In this document: piece by piece, positions 8,613-17,196 of the stretch
Layout of the letters: each line of letters opens with the position of its first letter
How positions within the stretch are numbered: the stretch's first letter is position 1
DNA from: Marivirga salinae
GTDB lineage: Bacteria; Bacteroidota; Bacteroidia; Cytophagales; Cyclobacteriaceae
Assembly: GCF_030503855.1 (NCBI RefSeq)
Contig: NZ_CP129971.1
Location: 1,185,501-1,249,500, forward strand
DNA length: 64,000 nt
Direction of reading: 5' to 3'
Position numbers and translations under genes: made by a program
Notes under the pieces: generated by a model
Databases searched by the model: none
The model's input: only the letters and a program-made list of their open reading frames with translations
Told to the model about the DNA's origin: nothing

Positions 8613-9299
8613 TTATATTTCGAAGTTTATGCCTTCTTTTTTGAGTTGAAAGTACTTCTCCTGATTAAATTGAAACAAATTACCAGGTCTGCCAGCACCT
8701 GATAAGTTTTGCTTTTCTTTGGTTTCTTCTAAGAAACCGAATTTCATGATCTTTTTTTTGAAGTTTCTTCTATCCAATGGTCGATCCAATACTGTCATAT
8801 ACAGTTTTTCTAATTCTGAAAAAGGGAATTTTTCATCTAGGAGTTCAAATCCAATAGGTTCATAGGTGATTTTACCTTTAAGCCTTTTGATGGCTTCGGA
8901 AATAATTTCATTATGATCGAAAGCTAATGTTGGAAGTCTTTTAACTTCAAACCAAGCAACATCACTTGCATCAGTTGCAGCTTTAAGTTTAAAAATATCA
9001 GGTTTAACCAATCCATAATAAGCAACCGATACAACTCTATTTCTTGGGTCTCTTTCTGGTTTTCCAAAAGTGTATAACTGCTCCAAATAATTAATGGACA
9101 CTCCTGTTTCCTCATTTAACTCTCTGGTTACAGCTTGTTCTAGTGATTCGCCCTCATGGACTAATCCTCCAGGAAGTGCCCAGGTACCATGAAAAGTGTC
9201 ACTTTTTCTTTTTATGAGTAAAATGGATAGCCCATCAGTTGAATTATAGCCAAAAACTACTGCATCTACAGCAACCTTAATATTTTGAGTTATAGTCAT
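8613..9299 (-). CDS. nrtR: NrtR-type Nudix transcriptional regulator of NAD metabolism
   Basis: 228 residues: an N-terminal Nudix domain (about 5-145) and a C-terminal winged helix (about 150-228). NrtR proteins are repressors of NAD genes that release DNA on binding ADP-ribose or related ligands. Unlike many NrtRs the Nudix box is complete: G45-x5-E51-x7-RELNEETG (59-66), so hydrolase activity may be kept. The C-terminal GAGRPGNLFQFNQEKYFQLK fits the wing. The gene sits between the NMN adenylyltransferase gene and the nucleotidyltransferase-methyltransferase gene, and a perfect palindrome 22 bases upstream suggests autoregulation. Related Nudix regulators (AraR) control sugar use in Bacteroides, but the neighbours here favour NAD. 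Confidence 0.82.
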   Translation of the reverse strand: MTITQNIKVAVDAVVFGYNSTDGLSILLIKRKSDTFHGTWALPGGLVHEGESLEQAVTRELNEETGVSINYLEQLYTFGKPERDPRNRVVSVAYYGLVKPDIFKLKAATDASDVAWFEVKRLPTLAFDHNEIISEAIKRLKGKITYEPIGFELLDEKFPFSELEKLYMTVLDRPLDRRNFKKKIMKFGFLEETKEKQNLSGAGRPGNLFQFNQEKYFQLKKEGINFEI

Positions 9300-9320
9300 A
9301 CTGATAAAGTTAGTAAATTA

Positions 9321-9333
9321 TGTAATTATTACA
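9321..9333. promoter_or_regulatory. Candidate NrtR operator 4 (autoregulatory)
   Basis: TGTAA-TTA-TTACA, a perfect palindrome 22 bases upstream of the nrtR start and downstream of the preceding gene's end. Confidence 0.62.
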
Positions 9334-9344
9334 CAAATTAACAG

Positions 9345-10915
9345 CTAGAGTTTTTTTGCAATCATTAAAGCATTGGTTGGTGGATAGGGTAATTCTTGCA
9401 TTTGTTCATCAAACAACTTTACTTTATTATCGAACCTGTTATTAGCAATCCATGGGTTAGTGTAGGCAATCGAATTATTTGATAATTCGAAACCTACTGC
9501 TTCTAATTGTTCTTTCCATTCTTTGATGCTCCAGAAACAGAAACGTTCATGCATTTCGCTATTCCAGTTATCTGTGTAGTCCTTGGTCAGCATATATTCT
9601 GCAGCATCCTTGAGTTGCAGCAAAATATAGGTTTTCCCTTCAATAGATTTTAGACTATAGCTTATTTGATCATTTTCTTCTTTTCTAAAATCTTCTGTAA
9701 ACCTCAGGAATCTTGAAAAGGTAGAAAGACTATTGAGATGGTTTGCTAACTCTTTTTGGTTTGAGAAAGATTGATAGATATTTTCATTTGCGCCATCTTC
9801 ATTATTTAAGAGCATTAAAACTTCTTTCTTGCCATCTTGAGGGCCAATTACATCTCTATTGATCCATACACCTCCAGATTTTAGTTCCTCAAACGATTTT
9901 GAATGAAACTCAACAAATCTGATCTGCTTCCATAAGATTCAATTTCATGAGTCAGTGAAGAAGTATGGATTGTATTCATTGAATGCTGTTCGAAGACTAA
10001 AGCAGTGACCGCATTTTTTTGTGCAAAGAAGACATTTGGGTTTTTGAATTCACCATTATGCTTTCTTTGAATGCATATATCGTATAATTGACGTGCTACT
10101 TCAATTCCATAGAAATCTGATTCTCGCAATTCGGACACCTCACATGCCTGCTTAATCCAAGATCCTACGGCACATCCAATATCTCCAATTCGACCCGATA
10201 ATATGTATGGACTTGTTTCCCTGAATTTAAGCTCTGCTATTTCATCCATTTGACGAACATAGGTGTTATAATCTCTTGACTCAGTAATATCTCCATCCTC
10301 CCCGATTATTGGATCTGATAATATCCTTCTAACTTTGCTTCCAAGATTGTAAGTATTCCAAATTTTAGAACTTGATTCATGAATTAGGGGAACGATATTT
10401 TGATCTTTCTCCCAATTTTTATTTTCAACAATTAATTCCACTATATCCCAAGGTAGTTTAGCATGATATTTTTGGTTGTTAATATCTTCCAATTCAGCAG
10501 GAAGGATAGTAAAGCCCAACTCTTGGTACATTTTCAATACTGGTGTGGAACAAATAACAGAAGTGTTTTCGGCTGTAAGATTTAATTCTCCGTCAGTTTG
10601 ATGTTTGATCTGTTTAACAGTATAATTTGCAAAATTTTCTATTGTTCCTACATCATCAATTCCGATAACATAGATGGGTACATCAAGATTCTTTGAGAAT
10701 TCCTGTATCATCATAGCTCGCAAGTAAAAAGGCACCGGATTGCGCTTTGTGCCACTATGATTTGCCGAAGTAACTGCGAAAATAATACCTTCTATATCAT
10801 TTGATCCATCTGTATTCTTTAATGGACTTTCAGATAATGACTTTATTGTTTTTGTAAGATATTCGAATTGAAATGAGGTAAGTATATGATGTCTTCCCGG
10901 AAATAAAATGTACAT
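9345..10915 (-). pseudogene. Nucleotidyltransferase-like / SAM methyltransferase fusion, interrupted by a frameshift
   Basis: From ATG 10915 the frame runs 344 codons to a stop at 9881. The N-terminal 160 residues resemble NadM-type nucleotidyltransferases (FPGRHHILTSFQFEYL; SGTKRNPVPFYLRAMMI), but the HxGH motif is not conserved. From about residue 235 a class I SAM-dependent methyltransferase begins (IGDIGCAVGSWIKQA). At 9891-9896 the minus strand reads CGTTTGAGG; with one more T the protein would continue NRFEELKSGGVWINRD and join without break to the rest of the methyltransferase, which is open to a stop at 9345. Full length would be about 523 residues. A one-base loss in a T run is a real mutation or a sequencing indel. 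Its target, perhaps a pyridine, is unknown. Confidence 0.75.
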
Positions 10916-10975
10916 GTTTCAAAATCTAGTAGTTGTCATTGGTAGCCAAATTTAAACTTTAAATCTATAAACCAA

Positions 10976-11308
10976 TTAAGCCCGATGATTTTTCCCCATT
11001 GTGCTCATTTGACTTCTCCTCAAATGTTTGGCTCCTTCTCTGGAGTAAAAAGGATCAGTTTTTAATTCTGGCCTGGAACTCAGCACATGTCCATGTTTTT
11101 CTTCTATTTCCTTTCTTTTGGTATATTTAAACCATGTTTTTTCTTCTATAGAGATGGGATGTCGTTCGTTTTTTGCTGCTTCTATAAATAGTTTTTGTTT
11201 TTCAGTATAAGGTCCTAATTCACCAGAAATCAAAGCTTTGAACCAATGTCCGTATTTTTCTAAAATCTCTCTTTCTTCATTACTAAAAATGGCAAGGCTA
11301 CAGTCCAT
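10976..11308 (-). CDS. DUF413 (MaoP-like) protein
   Basis: 110 residues. FSNEEREILEKYGHWFKAL and LGPYTEKQKLFIEAAKNER, followed by WFKYTKRKE, match the pattern of the DUF413 family, whose E. coli member MaoP (YifE) helps organise the Ori macrodomain by binding DNA with maoS. In Bacteroidota the role is untested. The C-terminal tail is basic (HLRRSQMSTMGKNHRA), consistent with nucleic-acid binding. It is first in the minus-strand run, 60 bases upstream of the nucleotidyltransferase-methyltransferase gene, but may have its own promoter. Confidence 0.75.
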   Translation of the reverse strand: MDCSLAIFSNEEREILEKYGHWFKALISGELGPYTEKQKLFIEAAKNERHPISIEEKTWFKYTKRKEIEEKHGHVLSSRPELKTDPFYSREGAKHLRRSQMSTMGKNHRA

Positions 11309-11530
11309 TTTAAATTTTCCTTTTTAAGTAATTAATTTTAGGTGGGAGTCTTTAGCGTTTTTAATTCTTGATAGGTTTAGTTGAAAATATAGAATATAAT
11401 AATTTCATTAAATTAAGTAATATATTATTTATGCTCAAAAATTCAAGATCTTAAATAGAAGTTAAAAAGAGATTTGAATGCTTGGCTATATCCGCTAATT
11501 TGGCATTTTAGAATTATAGAATTTTTAAGA

Positions 11531-12577
11531 ATGAAGAGCATACACCAGAACGAACAATCAATTCAATGGACTTTATCTCCTTTTGATTTTCAGGGAGATA
11601 TTAATGCAGGTCAAATTTTTTTCAGCCGTTTTGAGGAGATACCCAATACATTTGAAATGTATGATGTGGATATTCACAAAATTAGTAAATGGTTGGAATC
11701 AAATTTTTCAGAGAATATCATAACTAAGCATAAAAGGGAAAAATTTTCTGAGAAAGACGGTGTTGAAATGCTTTCAACCATCTATGTTTTAAATGATGAT
11801 ATTGTACTGGAGATAGCAGCAAACATGATGCAAATGGCTTATGGTGCTGGGGCGAAAATAAAGGATAAGCTAATTGAAGGAATGAAGGCTTTTGTGAAAA
11901 ATGAAAGGTCAGGAATCTCTATGATTGTCCAAAGTAAAATGGGCTTAATGCCCAAAGATCTTGAAATTAAGAAACAGGATATCGATTTGTCCTTACACTA
12001 TAATGATGGTTTTAATGGCATTGATGAGCAATTGAAAAGAGAACTATCAGAGGAAAACGGATCTGGACTGTATCTACTTTATGGGGCACCGGGAACTGGT
12101 AAAAGTTCTTATATCAAATACCTTATTCATCAAGTAAATAAGCGTATGGTATTTTTACCACCGAAAGTCGCACTCAATTTAGATGATTTTGCCCTTACCG
12201 ATTTCCTCTTGGATAACAGAAACATAATTTTGGTTATTGAGGATGCTGAAGAATTATTAAAGGCTGATAATAGTGCCAGAACTTCAGCCATTTCCATGTT
12301 ATTAAACCTGACGGATGGAATTTTAGGTGATGGATTGGGCATAAAAATCATTGCCACTTTTAATACGGAGCTGCACCAGATTGACCCAGCCTTAATGCGA
12401 AAAGGAAGGCTGAAGTTAATGTATGAATTCAACAAACTTAGCATTCCAAAATCAAAAGCTTTGCTAGCCCATCTGGGTGTAGAAAAGGAGGTTCATAATC
12501 CAATGAACCTCTCAGAAATTTACTATTTGGAAGAACATCAATATCAGCTGAATAGTAATAATGGAATTGGCTTTTAG
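11531..12577 (+). CDS. AAA-family ATPase
   Basis: About 348 residues from ATG 11531; the frame is open further upstream to a TTG at 11474, but that extension reads as non-conserved sequence. The N-terminal 165 residues are of no recognised family. The AAA core has Walker A GAPGTGKSSYIKY, Walker B IILVIEDAEELL (ED instead of DE), sensor 1 IIATFNTEL and an arginine-finger-like RKGRL. It lacks a visible partner domain. Such solitary ATPases in Bacteroidota often remodel a neighbour's protein, but no client is evident: left are the divergent NAD genes, right the FNR-like regulator. Confidence 0.72.
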   Translation: MKSIHQNEQSIQWTLSPFDFQGDINAGQIFFSRFEEIPNTFEMYDVDIHKISKWLESNFSENIITKHKREKFSEKDGVEMLSTIYVLNDDIVLEIAANMMQMAYGAGAKIKDKLIEGMKAFVKNERSGISMIVQSKMGLMPKDLEIKKQDIDLSLHYNDGFNGIDEQLKRELSEENGSGLYLLYGAPGTGKSSYIKYLIHQVNKRMVFLPPKVALNLDDFALTDFLLDNRNIILVIEDAEELLKADNSARTSAISMLLNLTDGILGDGLGIKIIATFNTELHQIDPALMRKGRLKLMYEFNKLSIPKSKALLAHLGVEKEVHNPMNLSEIYYLEEHQYQLNSNNGIGF

Positions 12578-12691
12578 GTGGAGACCTTTTTTAATAGGGT
12601 ATTTTTTACTGAATATAATCTATTTACAGACTATTGAACATCACGGATTTGATAGAAAGAAACTAATTTTACATTAGTATTAATTATTGCT

Positions 12692-12721
12692 TAAATTTGA
12701 ATTTTCAGTCATAAACTGAAA
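12692..12721 (+). promoter_or_regulatory. Promoter -7 element and inverted repeat upstream of the FNR-like gene
   Basis: TAAATTTG (12692-12699) matches TAnnTTTG. Just downstream, at the expected transcript start, TTTCAGT (12703-12709) and ACTGAAA (12715-12721) form an inverted repeat with a 5-base spacer, suiting a repressor or autoregulatory site, or a 5' leader hairpin. Confidence 0.5.
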
Positions 12722-12744
12722 TAAATTTTATCCTTATTTTCAAT

Positions 12745-13458
12745 ATGCCCCAAAAAACCAACAAAATAAGCTGTGAAGAATGTACTACCACTTCATGTTT
12801 TGTGAAAAGGACGAATCCGGAGTGGCTAGCCAAAATCAGCGAATTCAAGAATCAAGTGGTTTACCCAAAAGGACAATATATTTTCTCTGAGGGCTCGCCC
12901 GTATTTGGAGCATACTTTATTCAATCAGGAGATGTAAAAATTGTGAGCAGTAGTTTTTCTGGAAAGCAAAATATAGTGCGATTAGCTAAAGCTGGTCACA
13001 TGATGGGACACAAAGGAGAGGCTAAGGAAAATTATCCGATAGGGGCAGTAGCAATCAATGATGCCCGAATTTGCTTTCTAAATAATGAATTGCTTTATGA
13101 TGCCTTTTTGAATAATACTCATTTCACTATAGACATCATGATGTTCTATTCTAAAGAACTACGCAAAAGTGAAATGCGAAATAAATTCTTTGCCCAGATG
13201 ACCACAGATGAAAAGGTGGCTTACGCAATTGTTTATGCTGGTGAAATTGTAGGTGAGAAAAATAATAAGGGTAAAATCATGATTATGCTCAGTAGACAAG
13301 AACTGGCACAGATTGCTGGAACAAATGCTGAACAAGTTAGCCGAACCATCAGCCATATGAAGAATGATGGATTATTATCTCTGGATGGTCGTTGTATTTG
13401 CATTGAAAACCTACCTGGAGTTTATAATTTACTCTCCGAATACGAACAGTTTATTTAG
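12745..13458 (+). CDS. FNR-like Crp/Fnr-family regulator with four candidate Fe-S cysteines
   Basis: 237 residues. An N-terminal CxxCx4C group (C10, C13, C18) and a later C110 resemble the four ligands of the oxygen-sensing [4Fe-4S] cluster of FNR. A cyclic-nucleotide-like beta roll follows (about 25-120), then the dimer helix and a helix-turn-helix in which AEQVSRTISHMKNDGL holds E196-x2-S199-R200, the FNR residues that read a TGA half site. This fits the ATGAC-TTAA-GTCAT boxes at the nos, nrf and flavoprotein promoters in this window. It lies just before the denitrification genes. Its TAG stop takes its last base from an inserted element. O2 or NO sensing is inferred, not shown. Confidence 0.8.
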   Translation: MPQKTNKISCEECTTTSCFVKRTNPEWLAKISEFKNQVVYPKGQYIFSEGSPVFGAYFIQSGDVKIVSSSFSGKQNIVRLAKAGHMMGHKGEAKENYPIGAVAINDARICFLNNELLYDAFLNNTHFTIDIMMFYSKELRKSEMRNKFFAQMTTDEKVAYAIVYAGEIVGEKNNKGKIMIMLSRQELAQIAGTNAEQVSRTISHMKNDGLLSLDGRCICIENLPGVYNLLSEYEQFI

Positions 13459-13722
13459 GGCTTGCTTAAAAAGTCTCAAGTGCCTCATATACAACCGGGC
13501 TAAGTGAAGGAGTATTGTAATACTTCGAGCTTTAGCCCGGGAAGTAGATGAGGTGCTTGAGGCTAGAGCACTAGAAAATCAAATTTTGATTTTCTAGTGC
13601 AAACAATTTAGAATTGTACCTATATAATTCTGGCATTTGCTGAAATACTATTCCTCAATGATCACTGCCAAAATAGGTCTAAAGATTATTTTATTATGTA
13701 TTCTAATTTTAAGCAAGCCCTA
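13456..13722. mobile_element. MITE-like element with 14-bp terminal inverted repeats and TA duplication
   Basis: GGGCTTGCTTAAAA (13458-13471) is matched by its exact complement at 13707-13720, and both ends are flanked by TA (13456-13457 and 13721-13722), a target duplication typical of IS5/IS630-like insertions. The 263-bp element has no open reading frame. It contains three nested stems at 13475-13561, where the outer CTCAAGTGCCTCAT arm pairs fully with 13548-13561 if two G-U wobbles are allowed, the middle arm is CCGGGCTAA/TTAGCCCGG, and the inner AGTATT/AATACT. A separate 16-bp perfect palindrome lies at 13568-13600. The preceding regulator's stop codon TAG uses the TA plus the element's first G. 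Confidence 0.75.
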
Positions 13723-13833
13723 ATTAGTTTCCTGCGTTTTCGCAGACTAATTCCTGTAAATAAACTTCTTAATCCCTGATTTGGAACATTTCTATTGTAA
13801 AATTCTCTATTGATCTTTGCCTTAAACAAAAAA

Positions 13834-13847
13834 GGATAAAAACATCC
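13834..13847. promoter_or_regulatory. GGAT-N6-ATCC box and -7 element upstream of nirK
   Basis: GGAT-AAAAAC-ATCC, followed four bases later by TATATTTA (13851-13858), a near match to TAnnTTTG, and then the nirK ATG at 13871. The same 14-base pattern recurs at other anaerobic genes in the window. Confidence 0.5.
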
Positions 13848-13870
13848 GAATATATTTAAAATTATAGATT

Positions 13871-15358
13871 ATGAAAACGCATAGAAAAACACAGACACGA
13901 TTCGCTTATTTGTTTTTTGCACTGTTATTCCCTTTTCTTTTCGCGGCTTGTCAGCAACAGGAAGAAGTTGTGAAATCCAACAGAAATAAAAATGAAGACA
14001 TTAAAGTAGTAGGTACAATGAAAGCGGAATTAACCGCCCCACCTCATGTTCCAAAACCGATAGGTAAAAGAACTGCCAAAAGGCTTTTTGTTGATATGGA
14101 AATCATAGAGGAGGTGGCTGAAATGGATGACGGTGTTGAATACGTTTACTGGACATTTGGTGGGAGTGTACCCGGTTCTTTTATTAGAACTCGAGTGGGT
14201 GACATAGTAGAGTTTACGCTTAAAAATCACCCTGACAATAAATTACCACACAACATTGATTTGCATGCTGTGACAGGTCAAGGAGGAGGAGCTGAAGCTT
14301 CTTTTGTAGCACCTGGACAACAGAAAACCTTCTCTTTTAAAACACTTAATCCAGGATTATATGTTTATCACTGTGCTACAGCCCCAGTTGGAATGCACAT
14401 TGCAAACGGTATGTATGGATTGATTTTAGTTGAGCCCTTAGGAGGTTTACCACCTGTAGATAAAGAGTATTATGTGATGCAAGGCGATTTTTACACTAAA
14501 GGCAAGCACGGAGAAAAAGGTTTGCAAGATTTCGATTTGCAAAAAGCAGTAGATGAAAATCCAGATTATGTAGTCTTTAATGGTAAAGTTGGAGCTTTAA
14601 CGGGTGAAAATGCACTTACTGCGCAAGTTGGGGAAACCGTAAGAATTTTCTTTGGAAATGGTGGTCCAAATCTAGCTTCCTCATTTCACGTGATAGGAGA
14701 GATTTTTGACAGAGTTCACCTAGAAGGTGGAAAAAGTATTAATGAGAATGTACAAACTACTCTAGTACCTGCTGGTGGGTCAGCAATGCTGGAGTTCACT
14801 GTGGAATCCCCTGATAATTTGGTTTTGGTTGACCACTCTATTTTTAGAGCTTTTAATAAAGGAGCTTTGGGTATATTAAGTGTCTCTGGTGAGGAAAATC
14901 ATGTAGTATATGACGAAGGTACAGAGGCAATTCCTTATAATCCACAATCAGAAATTGCTGAAAGCACTCCTCCGCAGGAAAAACAGGTAGAAGCAGTGGT
15001 TGAAGAGCAAGTTTCAGCACCAGCTGACTTTGATTTGCAAACCAGCATCACAAAAGGGAAAAAGATTTACTCTCAAAACTGTCTGGCATGTCACCAGGCA
15101 GAAGGTCAGGGTATTCCTAAAACCTTCCCGCCATTAGCAAAATCTGATTATCTAAATAATCATCCTGACAAGGCTATAAATGCAGTGGTAAATGGTTTGA
15201 CAGGTGAGATTACAGTAAACGGTGAAACCTATAATAGTGCAATGCCTGCTCAAAGATTGAGCGATGAAGATGTAGCAGCGGTACTCAATTATGTTTATAG
15301 CAATTGGGGAAATAATGGAACTACCATTACACCTGAAAAAGTAAAAAACACTAAATAA
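13871..15358 (+). CDS. nirK: Copper nitrite reductase NirK with C-terminal cytochrome c domain
   Basis: 495 residues; reduces nitrite to NO in the periplasm. A lipoprotein signal ends at AAC. Two cupredoxin domains follow: LPHNIDLHAVTGQGGG and LYVYHCATAPVGMHIANG hold the type 1 copper Cys/His/Met and the type 2 His ligands, with a third His in SSFHVIGEIFDRV and LVDHSIFRAFNKG in the second domain. After a Pro/Glu-rich linker, a cytochrome c domain carries CLACH (404-408) and a later AMPAQRL methionine. The fusion lets the enzyme take electrons without a separate donor. Head of a likely unit with nirV-like and SCO genes; a GGAT-N6-ATCC box precedes it. Confidence 0.95.
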   Translation: MKTHRKTQTRFAYLFFALLFPFLFAACQQQEEVVKSNRNKNEDIKVVGTMKAELTAPPHVPKPIGKRTAKRLFVDMEIIEEVAEMDDGVEYVYWTFGGSVPGSFIRTRVGDIVEFTLKNHPDNKLPHNIDLHAVTGQGGGAEASFVAPGQQKTFSFKTLNPGLYVYHCATAPVGMHIANGMYGLILVEPLGGLPPVDKEYYVMQGDFYTKGKHGEKGLQDFDLQKAVDENPDYVVFNGKVGALTGENALTAQVGETVRIFFGNGGPNLASSFHVIGEIFDRVHLEGGKSINENVQTTLVPAGGSAMLEFTVESPDNLVLVDHSIFRAFNKGALGILSVSGEENHVVYDEGTEAIPYNPQSEIAESTPPQEKQVEAVVEEQVSAPADFDLQTSITKGKKIYSQNCLACHQAEGQGIPKTFPPLAKSDYLNNHPDKAINAVVNGLTGEITVNGETYNSAMPAQRLSDEDVAAVLNYVYSNWGNNGTTITPEKVKNTK

Positions 15359-15364
15359 AATATC

Positions 15365-16150
15365 ATGCTTAGATATTTCACAATTGCAATCTTGTTCTTT
15401 TTTCATTTGAATTTAAATGGACAGGATCTTGAGATGCTCAAAATTGAAGGGGGAGTTTACATCCCCCTTTATGGAAGTCAAGAGGAAGTGCAGGTTGAAA
15501 TAGAGTCATTCTATATGGATACTAAACCTGTTACGCATCAAGAGTTTGCTGAATTTATCAAGCAATATCCTCAATGGTCTAAAGAAAATGTGAAAGCATT
15601 ATTTGCAGATGCTAGCTATCTGACCAAATGGACTGCTGATGGTGAAGTACCAAAGCATTTAAAAAACAGCCCAGTGAATAATGTCTCTTGGTATGCAGCC
15701 AAAGCTTATTGTGAATGTCAGGATAAGCGCCTTCCTACAACAGATGAATGGGAATTTGCCGCGAAGGCAAGTGAGAATTCAATTGATGCTAGGGAAGACA
15801 GCTTGTTCAACCAAAAAATAGTTTCAGGCTATGAAAAACCTAAAACCTATTTGAAAGAAGTGGGGCAAAGCAGTCCTAATTATTATGGAGTTTATGATTT
15901 ACATGGATTGGTTTGGGAATGGGTTTACGATTTCAACAGCATCATGATAACCGGAGAATCAAGATCCAATAATAACACAGATGCTAATTTATTTTGCGCA
16001 GGAGGAGCTGTCAGTGCCAACGATTTAATGAATTATGCCGCCTTTATGCGCTATGCGATCAGATCCAGCTTGAAGGCCAGAAATACCATGAGCAATATGG
16101 GCTTTCGATGCGTGAAAGATTACGATGACGAATTAGAACTAAATCAATGA
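15365..16150 (+). CDS. nirV: NirV-like protein (formylglycine-generating-enzyme fold)
   Basis: 261 residues with a signal peptide (IAILFFFHLNLNGQ). The FGE/sulfatase-modifying fold is shown by FYMDTKPVTHQEFAEFI, NVSWYAAKAYCECQDKRLPT, DEWEFAAKA, VWEWVYDF and the closing NMGFRCVKD. The paired cysteines of true FGE are missing: the region before GFRC reads MRYAIRSSLKARNTM. It is therefore unlikely to make formylglycine. Homologues called NirV sit next to nirK in many denitrifiers and are thought to help NirK maturation or electron supply. It begins 7 bases after nirK. Confidence 0.82.
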   Translation: MLRYFTIAILFFFHLNLNGQDLEMLKIEGGVYIPLYGSQEEVQVEIESFYMDTKPVTHQEFAEFIKQYPQWSKENVKALFADASYLTKWTADGEVPKHLKNSPVNNVSWYAAKAYCECQDKRLPTTDEWEFAAKASENSIDAREDSLFNQKIVSGYEKPKTYLKEVGQSSPNYYGVYDLHGLVWEWVYDFNSIMITGESRSNNNTDANLFCAGGAVSANDLMNYAAFMRYAIRSSLKARNTMSNMGFRCVKDYDDELELNQ

Positions 16151-16188
16151 AAGGGGCTAATACTAACTAATTTATAAATACAATCGCT

Positions 16189-16791
16189 ATGAAAACGCTA
16201 ATGATATTACTCGCTACTGTTTTATTTTTCGCTTGTGATAATGTCGAAAAACCCGAATCAAATGATGAAGATAAGGGCATTACTTCCAAAGAAGAATTCA
16301 ATGACCTATCAATTTTCAATATCACTTCCGAATGGACTACCCAGCACAATAAGCAAATAGAATTTAAAGATTTGCAAGGTAGCGTTTTGGCTGTGGTTAT
16401 GGTATATACTTCCTGCCAAACGGCTTGTCCTAGATTAGCTGCCGATATGCGCAATATTGAAAAACAAGTGGCTGAAAAAGGAAAGGAAAATGTAAAATAT
16501 GTTCTAGTAAGTATTGATCCCGAAAATGATACACCTGAGCGATTAACTCAATATGGTAAAGAATATCAGTTGGAAGGCGATCAGTGGTTATTCTTAAGAG
16601 GAACTGAAGAAACAGTTAGGGAATTTGCCAATGTAGTTGCGGTAAAATACAAACAAATCTCTCCTATAGATTTTTCTCACTCTAATATTATCTCTGTTTT
16701 TGATGCAGAAGGAGTGATGCAACATCAACAAGAAGGCTTGGGAGTAAATAATAAAGAAACGATTGAACAGATTATTGAATTGAGTAATTGA
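16189..16791 (+). CDS. SCO1/SenC-type copper chaperone
   Basis: 200 residues; lipoprotein signal ending FFACDN. A thioredoxin-like fold with CQTACP (CxxxC copper ligands) in VMVYTSCQTACPRLA, LVSIDPENDTPERL, and the later conserved His in IDFSHSNIISVFD. SCO proteins deliver copper to CuA or other periplasmic copper sites; next to nirK and upstream of nosZ it most likely serves these enzymes. It lies 38 bases after the NirV-like gene and probably shares its transcript. Confidence 0.87.
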   Translation: MKTLMILLATVLFFACDNVEKPESNDEDKGITSKEEFNDLSIFNITSEWTTQHNKQIEFKDLQGSVLAVVMVYTSCQTACPRLAADMRNIEKQVAEKGKENVKYVLVSIDPENDTPERLTQYGKEYQLEGDQWLFLRGTEETVREFANVVAVKYKQISPIDFSHSNIISVFDAEGVMQHQQEGLGVNNKETIEQIIELSN

Positions 16792-16866
16792 CCTTGAACA
16801 AGTAGAAAGTGCTTTTTTTCTGCTTGTATAACATTTAGAAATTCCCTTCAAAATCGGAATAAATAA

Positions 16867-17080
16867 CCAACAAATATCATCTTTTTTTGACCCTGTCTGT
16901 CTGCCTGTGCAGAACAGTCTTCACAACCAGATAAGGAAGTAGATAGCGTACAATGCCGCTAAATTTTCTTTCATGCAATTGTCGAGGCTTGCCTGAACAA
17001 GCAGGCATAAATGCAGGCGAAGAGATTAAATCCTTTTCTCAATGTGGATAAAAAATACTAACAAATATCATCCTTTTTGA
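16867..17080. repeat. Two copies of a ~20-base direct repeat in the intergenic region before ric
   Basis: The 400-base stretch between the SCO gene and ric holds no gene. ACAAATATCATC followed by a T run and TGA occurs at 16870-16890 and again at 17061-17080. Each copy is preceded by GGA(T)A-rich sequence resembling the left half of the GGAT/ATCC boxes seen elsewhere, so they may be degenerate regulator sites. Confidence 0.45.
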
Positions 17081-17097
17081 AATTATTTCGTAATAAA

Positions 17098-17130
17098 AGA
17101 TAAAAAGACCAAAATATCCTTTTATATTTG
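17098..17130 (+). promoter_or_regulatory. ric promoter: GGAT/ATCC-like box and -7 element
   Basis: AGATAAAAAGACC followed by AAAATATCC (17098-17119) ends three bases before TATATTTG (17123-17130), a good TAnnTTTG match. No -33 TTG is present, which fits activator dependence. The ATG is 67 bases downstream of the -7 element. Confidence 0.5.
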
Positions 17131-17196
17131 TGTCAATAATGAATACCTAGAATTAGGTAAAAGCAAAACAAAAATTTATATTTAAATACAACTGTT

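Noticed and set aside
13815..13830. FNR-like box (TTTG-N7-CAAA) upstream of nirK
   Set aside because: It lacks the TGA half sites and its distance from the -7 element differs from the three good promoters.
16867..17080. CRISPR-like array
   Set aside because: Only two imperfect copies of a short unit about 190 bases apart, and no cas genes nearby.
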